Below, piece after piece: positions 55,702 to 64,000 of a stretch of DNA of 64,000 nucleotides (position 1 is the first letter of the stretch; the number at the start of each line of letters is the position of its first letter). Location of the stretch: NCBI RefSeq assembly GCF_042646165.1, contig NZ_JBHRTC010000007.1. The stretch is one strand, 5' to 3'. This stretch comes from Microbaculum marinum (GTDB taxonomy: Bacteria; Pseudomonadota; Alphaproteobacteria; Rhizobiales; Tepidamorphaceae). Below the pieces are notes generated by a model, which saw only the letters and a program-made list of their open reading frames with translations, did not search any database and was not told where the DNA came from. The position numbers and the translations under genes are program-made.

Positions 55702-56472
55702 TCAGTCGGGCCTCACGACAACCGGCGCACCGGTCTCTATCGGTCCGCCTTCGACGACCTCTGCGTAGATGCCGAAATCCGAATGCGCGAACGCTCCGGA
55801 CAGCAGCCGGGGGATCTGCATGTCGCGGTTTCCGGTTTCCGGGTCCACATTGGTCGCGGCGCAGCGCACGATCGGCTCCAGCACCTTCACGACGGCGGCG
55901 TTCCCGAGTTCGATCTCTCGACCGACGAAGTCGAACTCCTGCCAGGGCTGCCAACCCTCGACATAGAGGTTCGCCCTGAAGCGCAACGGATGGATCGCCT
56001 GTGCGGCGACGCGTTCGAGGTCGCGCAGGCTTGCCATGCTGGCGATGGAGACGACGCGCTTGCCGACATCCGAGAAGGTGTGGCCCGGCGCCGCCAGGAT
56101 CTTCGGCGCACCGCGCAGATCCTCGGCGGAATAGGCGGCGAAGAACTGCTCGATCAGCTGGCGGCCGAGCGGCTCGTCCAGCTTCCCGCCCGCAACGCGC
56201 TTGCCGTGCCGGAAGATTTCGAACTCGCTGGTTTCTTCGTCGAACCGCGTTTCGAGCGCCGCCAACCGCTCGTTCTTCATGAGCATCAGAAACTTTATCT
56301 TCGGCAAGGGAGAGGGCTGATCGCGGTCGAACCCGCTGGGGCCGTTCTCGATTGCCCAGGCGCGGTCGAAGGGCAATGCCTCGCCCGGTGAGAGCGAGAC
56401 GGATTCCAGTCGTTCCGCCGACAGCCCCTTAACTGGATAGCGGTAGATGGCGTCGATCGTCGCGTTCGGCAC
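55702..56472 (-). CDS. MOSC domain protein
   Basis: Protein of 256 residues that starts VPNATIDAIYRYPVKGLSAERL. The YPVKGLS motif and the later strand region (FRANLYVEGWQPWQEFDFVGREIELGNAAVVKVLEPIVRCAATNVDPETGNRDMQIP) with a conserved cysteine, C in VRCAATNVDP, are the MOSC/MOSC-N pattern of sulfur-carrier and molybdenum-enzyme proteins. The GTG at 56472 has GAGAGG eight bases before it, better than the in-frame TTG at 56487. It is divergent from clpB and its function is not defined. Confidence 0.83.
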   Translation of the reverse strand: MPNATIDAIYRYPVKGLSAERLESVSLSPGEALPFDRAWAIENGPSGFDRDQPSPLPKIKFLMLMKNERLAALETRFDEETSEFEIFRHGKRVAGGKLDEPLGRQLIEQFFAAYSAEDLRGAPKILAAPGHTFSDVGKRVVSIASMASLRDLERVAAQAIHPLRFRANLYVEGWQPWQEFDFVGREIELGNAAVVKVLEPIVRCAATNVDPETGNRDMQIPRLLSGAFAHSDFGIYAEVVEGGPIETGAPVVVRPD

Positions 56473-56523
56473 GGAACGGCCTCTCAATGCTGATTCCGGT
56501 TTGTATCTTGCGCCGCACCATGA

Positions 56524-56554
56524 CCCCTTTTGTTGCCATTGCGCAACACCATAT
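56524..56554 (+). promoter_or_regulatory. RpoH-type promoter candidate for clpB
   Basis: CCCCTTTTG (56524-56532) and CCATAT (56549-56554) are separated by 16 bases, close to the alphaproteobacterial sigma-32 pattern (CTTGAA-N16-17-CCATNT). It lies about 105 bases upstream of the clpB ATG and faces that gene. An RpoH factor is encoded at 7751-8614. Confidence 0.4.
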
Positions 56555-56658
56555 TAGAACGGCAGGCGGCTTCGGCGCCTGCATCAGGTTGCATTCCAGA
56601 CAGGGCGTTGACCCGACGCTGTTTCGGTCGGCTCGACGCGCCGGAAAATGAGGGAAGC

Positions 56659-59262
<2,604 letters not shown>

Positions 59263-59597
59263 GCCGAAACACGACGCGCAGCACAAGCATCGACGNNNNN
59301 NNNNNNNNNNNNCCTGCCGCCGGCGTCTGCGTTTCCGGCCCGCCCACGTCCTGCGCGCTATTGACGACGCTCAGAGCCTCGCCGGTGGCAACGAATCTGC
59401 AGATTTGCTGCTGCACGCGTGCCGCCGGCGCCTGCCAGAATTCGCTTCTTCCCACAGCACTTAGAGCCTGGCCGGGAGGGCCTCCCGCGCAAATCGTGGA
59501 CCAATTGTGCCGATTTCCGGGAACAATTGTGAACATCTTCGCGTTGCCATGTATCTGAGTTTCAGCCGGGGGTTTCAATCCGCCGAAGGAGGAAGTC
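59263..59597. other. Intergenic region containing an assembly gap
   Basis: 335 bases between clpB and the tandem-repeat protein. Seventeen unknown bases interrupt it. The known part has a palindrome, CGGGAGG (59473-59479) with CCTCCCG (59481-59487), but no gene; a reading frame that crosses the gap is not real evidence. The last 20 bases hold the strong AAGGAGGA site of the next gene. Confidence 0.6.
59296..59312. other. Run of 17 unknown bases (assembly gap)
   Basis: Positions 59296-59312 are N. True length and content are unknown; sequence on either side may not be strictly contiguous. Confidence 1.
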
Positions 59598-60911
59598 TTG
59601 CCCAAGAGATGTACGCGACCAACCAGAGCTTTCGGACCGGCACTCGCGGCCGGTCCGTTGTTTTTCACCCTCGCCACCCTGACCACTCTTGCCACTGCGG
59701 AGGCAAAGGAATTGAGGGGTCATTTCCTTGGCGGCGCCAACGCCGTCGAGACGAACGCGAAGGTCGGCGAGTTCAGGGCAAGCCTCAACAGGGCCGCCTA
59801 CAAGAGCTGCGGGTGCGACGGCACCAACGGCAAGATCCAGAAGAATACGGTAGATTCCCTGAGGGCCGGAGAAGATGGTGACGTCGCCTCCCTCGGCAAG
59901 ATGCGGGCGATCGTTCTCACCGATCGTTCCGCCAAGTCGGCCGTCGCCAAGAATATGGCCGTCATCGACTCCATCGACCTCCTGGACGGCCTGATTACGG
60001 CCGACGGCCTGCGCGCCAGGGCGAAGTTCAAGGCGACCAATCGCCGGATGTCGTTCAACATCAACAGGTCGAAGTTCGTGAACCTGGAGATCGCGGGGAC
60101 ACCCGTCGATTCGAATGTCGGAAAGAACACGAAAATGAACCTGCCGGGCATCGGCACGGTCTTCCTGAAACTCCTGAAGAAGAACGGCAACTTCAACCGG
60201 CGTGGCGAAGTGCGGCTCGAAATGATCCGCATCCATGTCCAGGAAGAGAACTCGTTCGGCCTTCCGATCGGATCGGTTCTCGTCGTCGGGAGGGCCAAAG
60301 CAGGCTATTCGCGCAAGAACATCGACGACATCATCGGTGGTGCCGCATATCTTGCCACCTTGAACGCCAAATCCGGTGACGATGCCCAGAATGCAGTCGG
60401 GCGGCCCGGCCTCCTTCACGTCGGCTGTGAGGGAACGAGGGGCAAGACGAAGAGCGAGAGGGTCGCCAGCCTCGACGGCACCGGCATCCTCCAGGGTGGA
60501 GCCGGACGGTCGACCGCCGTGGGCAAGCAGACCAGGACAGGGGCAATGGTCAAGATGACCGCGGAGACCGAGGCGGTGAGCCTGCTGGACGGGCTGGTGA
60601 CCCTGGAAAGCATCCGCGCGGTTTCCCGCGATCGCATCAAGAACGGCAAGCGTATCAGCTCCGCGCGCGGAACCAAGGTGGTGGGCCTGACCGTCGCCGG
60701 TGAGTCCCTTGGAACGATCCGGGCCAAGAACGTCAAGATCCCGGTGCCGACCGTCGGGACCTTGTTCATCAACGAAGTGGGCAAGCCGCCTGCGGGAACG
60801 AGACGGCTGCACCAGGTCAACGGCCTGCGCCTGAAGGCCAATTCCTCCAGCACGGTGCTGCCGGCCGGAACGCAGCTGATCGTATCCCACGCGCAGACAA
60901 GGGCATATTAG
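59598..60911 (+). CDS. Exported protein with two tandem 'choice-of-anchor P'-like domains
   Basis: Protein of 437 residues from a TTG start with AAGGAGGA five bases before it. A signal peptide is likely (GPALAAGPLFFTLATLTTLATAEA). Two related units follow. Unit A (about 67-236) starts SCGCDGTNGK and contains SIDLLDGLITADGLRARA, VNLEIAGTPVDSNV, MNLPGIGTVFLK and PIGSVLVVGRAKAGY. Unit B (about 270-436) starts HVGCEGTRGK and contains AVSLLDGLVTLESIRAVS, VVGLTVAGESLG, IPVPTVGTLFIN and PAGTQLIVSHAQTRAY. The C-G-T-x-G-K opening, LLDGL-T, LPG-GT and final V-A repeat resemble the family called choice-of-anchor P, best known from Actinobacteria. The function is unknown; a cell-surface role is likely. 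No anchor is visible at the C-terminus. Confidence 0.7.
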   Translation: MPKRCTRPTRAFGPALAAGPLFFTLATLTTLATAEAKELRGHFLGGANAVETNAKVGEFRASLNRAAYKSCGCDGTNGKIQKNTVDSLRAGEDGDVASLGKMRAIVLTDRSAKSAVAKNMAVIDSIDLLDGLITADGLRARAKFKATNRRMSFNINRSKFVNLEIAGTPVDSNVGKNTKMNLPGIGTVFLKLLKKNGNFNRRGEVRLEMIRIHVQEENSFGLPIGSVLVVGRAKAGYSRKNIDDIIGGAAYLATLNAKSGDDAQNAVGRPGLLHVGCEGTRGKTKSERVASLDGTGILQGGAGRSTAVGKQTRTGAMVKMTAETEAVSLLDGLVTLESIRAVSRDRIKNGKRISSARGTKVVGLTVAGESLGTIRAKNVKIPVPTVGTLFINEVGKPPAGTRRLHQVNGLRLKANSSSTVLPAGTQLIVSHAQTRAY

Positions 60912-60937
60912 AACCTGATCGGCATGCCGAAAACGAG

Positions 60938-60968
60938 CGGACCCGGCGCCTCCAGGCGACCGGGTCCG
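60938..60968. terminator. Long hairpin between convergent genes
   Basis: CGGACCCGG (60938-60946) pairs with CCGGGTCCG (60960-60968), and an inner CGCC/GGCG extends the stem around TCCA. TT follows on the plus strand and CTCGTTTTCGG on the minus strand, so it may end transcripts from both the tandem-repeat gene and the M23 gene. Confidence 0.5.
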
Positions 60969-61093
60969 TTGCCGTCTGCCCTCCGGATGCGCTGCGACAT
61001 CTCAACGGAAGCAAAGCAGATGCCGGCTTATGCCGGCAAAGCGGAAGGGAATTCGTTCCGGAGACCTGGCGCCGTGAGGACCGCCCGAGCGCC

Positions 61094-63055
61094 CTAGTTT
61101 GCTGCCGACGCGACCCTGCTCGATGCCGGGGCGCGGTTCATGAGGGCATCGATCCGCGCCTTTTCCTTTTCGAACGCAGCCAGGAGCCGGCCGTCGAGAA
61201 TACGGCCACGCGGCAGCCGGATGCGCATCGGGTCGACCGTGCGGCCGTTCACCAGCACCTCGTAATGCAGATGCGGTCCGGTCGACAGGCCTGTCGAGCC
61301 GACATAGCCGACAATCTGGCCCTGCCTTACCTGGACGCCCGCCGCGATGCCGCGGGCAAAGCCCGACATGTGATTGTAGCTCGTCTCGTAGCCGTTGGCA
61401 TGGCGGATGAGGACGTGGCGTCCGTATCCGGACTTCCATTCCGCCTTTTCGATGACACCGTTGCCCGAAGCCATGATCGGGGTGCCGGTGCGCGCGGCCC
61501 AGTCGACGCCGGAATGCATGCGCGAGTAGCCGAGGATCGGATGGCGGCGCATCCCGTAGCCGGACCGGAAGATGCCGCCCGTGACGGGCTTGCGCATCAG
61601 GAACTTCTTCGCGCTCTTGCCCGTCTCGTCATAGAAGTCGACGACCCCGTCGTCGGGTGTGCGGAACCGGTAGAACTGCTTCTGCTCGCCGTGCAGCGCG
61701 ACCGAGGCATAGAGCAGCTCGGGGGCGTTCGATCCTTCCTCCTCTCCGGTCTCGGCATAGAAGACTTCGAGAAGGTCGCCGGGGGAAACCGTGCGCTGGA
61801 AATCGACATCGAAGGAAAAGACGCGAATCAACTCGTCGACCAGCGAGGAGGGCACATCCAGCCTGTAACCGGCGTCGTAGATGCCTTCGTAGACGTTGGC
61901 GCGCGGCGTGTTGCGACTGGCCACCGGCGAGGACGTGGGGCGAAGCGAGGCAGTCTGGACGCCGGCGGAGGCCGAGCCCAGAAGCGGCTGCGCAAGGGCG
62001 AGGGCTACCGTCTGCGCCGGATCGCTGCCCTTGGCGGGCAGCGTCACGCCGACCGGCCGGTGTCGCTCGGGGTCGTCGGCGGCCGGAGCGATCGACAGAC
62101 GAACCTCGTCGTCGACGTTGAGGACGGGCACCTCGCCATTCTGCTTCACGAGTTCGATCAGCTCTGCCGTTTCCTTGGTGGTCGCGCCGTGGTCGATCAG
62201 GATCGACTGCAGCGTATCGCCCTTCAGGACCTCGACGGTGATCTCCTCGCCGACCACCTGCTCGTTCTCCGAATAGCGTTTGAAAACGGTGGTGACGTTG
62301 GTCGGGGTGGACACGGCAAAGCGCGAGAGGTCCTGGGTGGCGAACTGGGTTCCCGTTTCGGCGGGGCCTAGCGCGGCGTAGCCCGTTGCCGCGACCGGGA
62401 GGATCCCGGGGGCCCCGAAGGAAATCTCCGACGCCACGAAATCGACGTTCTCGCGAATCGTCTGCTCGATGTCGGCCACGTCGATCGTCACCGCATCGTC
62501 CGTCTCCACCTGCGAGGTGTCGAAGTCGCTGTAGGTGACCGACACGGATTCGTCGTTGCCGGGAGCGGGGCTGGAGCGATCGTCGTTCCACTCGCCAACG
62601 TCGGAAAATATCTTGAGCGGGCTGAAGTCGGGGGCCTTCTCCGAATATTCCGTCCGGTTCAGCGGCAGCGTGCCGGTGACGCGCACATAGGGCGTAACCT
62701 TGACGAACTCCTTGCCGCCGACGTGGCGCACGGAGGTTTCCTGGATGACTTCGCGGCTGGAAATCTCGTCGGACTGGACGACCACGCGATCACCCTTGCC
62801 GGCGCCGATCGCGCCGCTTTCGGCGGAATCGCTGCGCAGGCCCGCGTAGTTGATGGTCGGCGCTTCTGCGAACTGCGATTGACGGTCGAAGGCGATGAAC
62901 AATGCGCCGCCCATGAGGGCGCCGCCGGCAACGCCGGTCAGGACGGTGGAAGCAAGCCAGCGGAAATTGATATGGCGGCGGTCGGAAGACGACTCGCCGG
63001 ACTCCTGGGCGTCGAAAGAAAGGGCCGGCTCACCGCCGATATCCACACCCCGCAT
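61094..63055 (-). CDS. M23-family peptidoglycan endopeptidase with N-terminal membrane anchor
   Basis: Protein of 653 residues. A cytosolic start of ~30 residues leads to one membrane span (STVLTGVAGGALMGGALFIAF). The middle contains a LysM-like/G5-like part (GEEITVEVLKGDTLQSILIDHGATTKETAEL, then DDEVRLSIAP). The C-terminal M23 domain (about 490-620) has zinc ligands in MHSGVDWAA and GPHLHYEV, so it is a complete LytM-type site of the MepM/DipM kind. It would cut cross-bridges during wall growth or division. It is the last gene before the rRNA operon promoter. Confidence 0.92.
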   Translation of the reverse strand: MRGVDIGGEPALSFDAQESGESSSDRRHINFRWLASTVLTGVAGGALMGGALFIAFDRQSQFAEAPTINYAGLRSDSAESGAIGAGKGDRVVVQSDEISSREVIQETSVRHVGGKEFVKVTPYVRVTGTLPLNRTEYSEKAPDFSPLKIFSDVGEWNDDRSSPAPGNDESVSVTYSDFDTSQVETDDAVTIDVADIEQTIRENVDFVASEISFGAPGILPVAATGYAALGPAETGTQFATQDLSRFAVSTPTNVTTVFKRYSENEQVVGEEITVEVLKGDTLQSILIDHGATTKETAELIELVKQNGEVPVLNVDDEVRLSIAPAADDPERHRPVGVTLPAKGSDPAQTVALALAQPLLGSASAGVQTASLRPTSSPVASRNTPRANVYEGIYDAGYRLDVPSSLVDELIRVFSFDVDFQRTVSPGDLLEVFYAETGEEEGSNAPELLYASVALHGEQKQFYRFRTPDDGVVDFYDETGKSAKKFLMRKPVTGGIFRSGYGMRRHPILGYSRMHSGVDWAARTGTPIMASGNGVIEKAEWKSGYGRHVLIRHANGYETSYNHMSGFARGIAAGVQVRQGQIVGYVGSTGLSTGPHLHYEVLVNGRTVDPMRIRLPRGRILDGRLLAAFEKEKARIDALMNRAPASSRVASAAN

Positions 63056-63452
63056 GATCGCCGCTCGGTCCGTCTCCTGATGCGGATCGACAACCGATCC
63101 GCGTCCCGATTATCGCCGGCATGTCGATGTCCCGATTGAGGCCTGCGCTTACGCGCGCCCCGCGCGGATATCCATCAAACCTGTCGGCAGCCCCGCTTCG
63201 TTTGGTCGGTGAGCGGACGATGCGTATCGCCGCTTGTCATGTCAACCTTCCGGCACCCGCCCTGACCTCTATAAGAGAAACCTAAAGGCGCTCCCGGATC
63301 GACCGGCCGAGTTCCGCCCGTGCCGCCCGAGTCCATTGGTGGAAAGGACGCGAGGAATGTGGCGCCAATACGACCCCGCACCGCTAATGCACGGGAACAA
63401 TGCAGGTTTTCGGCCTGGGCCAAAAAAAATCGAAGGGATCGAAATCGGAGTG

Positions 63453-63482
63453 TTGACAAGCATGTGACGCCCCACCTATATA
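63453..63482 (+). promoter_or_regulatory. rRNA operon promoter
   Basis: TTGACA (63453-63458) is followed 18 bases later by TATATA (63477-63482); read as CTATAT the spacer is 17. An A-rich patch lies just upstream and a GC-rich discriminator (CCGACCCACGC) just downstream, as in stringently controlled rRNA promoters. It is 330 bases before 16S. Confidence 0.75.
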
Positions 63483-63641
63483 CCGACCCACGCCACGGCG
63501 GCGACGCGCTCAGCGCTGATCACCGCGGTGGCGCTTTACTTCCGATCGGAACCGGTGCTAATCTTCTTGGCCCTGCCAAGATGGCGGTTTTGATCGGTCC
63601 GGAGTTGGAGACATCTCCGGTGCATGGCTTCGGTCGTGCGG

Positions 63642-63652
63642 GCTCTTTGACA
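63642..63652 (+). promoter_or_regulatory. boxA-like antitermination site
   Basis: GCTCTTTGACA matches the rRNA boxA (E. coli TGCTCTTTAACA) closely and sits in the 16S leader, where NusB/S10 would bind. The neighbouring AGGAAGAAAGAGAAACG is usual leader sequence. Confidence 0.75.
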
Positions 63653-63808
63653 TTCGAATAGGAAGAAAGAGAAACGTGGACGGCGGAGTCCCGCGCGTCG
63701 GATCCGAGGATGCGACGACCGAGATTTCGGCCTGGTACACGTTTCGATAGGTTCAAACAGAACCTCGTCAAAGCGTAACGACCATATGCCGAGAACAAAA
63801 TCTCATCC

Positions 63809-64000
63809 AACTTGAGAGTTTGATCCTGGCTCAGAACGAACGCTGGCGGCAGGCTTAACACATGCAAGTCGAACGCTCTCTTCGGAGAGAGTGGCAGACG
63901 GGTGAGTAACGCGTGGGAACCTACCCAATGGTACGGAATAACCCGGGGAAACTCGGACTAATACCGTATACGCCCTAAGGGGGAAAGATTTATCGCCATT
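63809..64000 (+). rRNA. 16S ribosomal RNA, 5' part
   Basis: AACTTGAGAGTTTGATCCTGGCTCAG is the canonical 5' end, followed by AACGAACGCTGGCGGCAGGC and the alphaproteobacterial V1 hairpin (CTCTCTTCGGAGAGAG). The gene continues beyond the right edge; about 192 bases are present. Confidence 0.98.

Larger units (their letters stand above)
63056..63808. other. rRNA operon upstream region
   Basis: 753 bases with no supported gene. It holds the rRNA promoter at 63453-63482 and a boxA-like site at 63642-63652. The left part (63056-63420) also serves as the M23 gene's upstream region, but no promoter is clear there. A patch at 63421-63451 (CAAAAAAAATCG and GAAATCGG) could act as an UP element. Confidence 0.6.

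Overview
The window reads as chromosomal DNA from an alphaproteobacterium, most likely of the order Hyphomicrobiales (Rhizobiales). The support is a high GC content, an alphaproteobacterial 5' end of a 16S rRNA gene at the right edge, and several neighbourhoods that I recall as typical of that order. These are SUV3-like helicase/S4 protein/fdxA/carD beside an RpoH2-type sigma factor; DUF3108/rpmB near cobT-cobS-DnaJ-like-bolA; aroB-aroK, a tiny membrane protein, xerD; and ubiG beside lysC-ptsP-prfA-prmC. I cannot name the genus from sequence alone. The sequence is a draft: 17 unknown bases lie at 59296-59312.

Layout. 1-4933 looks accessory: the 3' part of a urease alpha-like gene with an altered active-site flap, a UreD-like gene, an isochorismatase-fold hydrolase, an AmiC/UrtA-like binding protein without a signal peptide, and a MarR regulator, with a perfect 13-bp palindrome between the divergent genes. 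5096-15331 holds tRNA-Arg(CCT), a secreted nuclease, an M48 lipoprotein protease, rpoH, carD, fdxA, a heat-shock-type S4 protein, a 1087-residue helicase with a LexA-like box upstream, and a DUF3108 protein. 15635-22317 holds rpmB, a queuosine-precursor transporter, a phytase-like esterase, cobT-cobS, a J-domain protein, bolA and a SufR-like regulator divergent from an MFS gene at 22411-23811. 23813-30928 holds a CNNM/CorC protein, aroB, aroK, the small membrane protein, xerD, accA and an L,D-transpeptidase. 30915-33492 holds an amidohydrolase and an SLC13-type permease. 33493-34730 is about 1.2 kb without a gene, filled with palindromic repeats.

34731-46539 holds a lipid kinase, a nucleotide cyclase, secA divergent from a parvulin, then argJ, mutT, a methyltransferase, comF, grxC, a nitrilase-family amidase and DUF1178. 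46725-55640 holds ubiG, ppk2, lysC, ptsP, prfA, prmC and DUF4167. 55702-63055 holds a MOSC protein, clpB, a tandem-repeat exported protein resembling actinobacterial 'choice-of-anchor P' proteins, and an M23 peptidase. The window ends with an rRNA operon promoter, a boxA-like site and the first ~190 bases of 16S rRNA.

Most genes are housekeeping: shikimate pathway, fatty acid precursor supply, protein export and folding, peptide release, cell wall remodelling, cobalamin and ubiquinone. Stress control links several of them: an RpoH-type sigma factor and a clpB gene with an RpoH-like promoter lie in the same window. The parts most worth a second look are the urease-like island, the operator cluster between the SufR-like regulator and the MFS gene, the LexA-like box before the helicase, and the tandem-domain exported protein.
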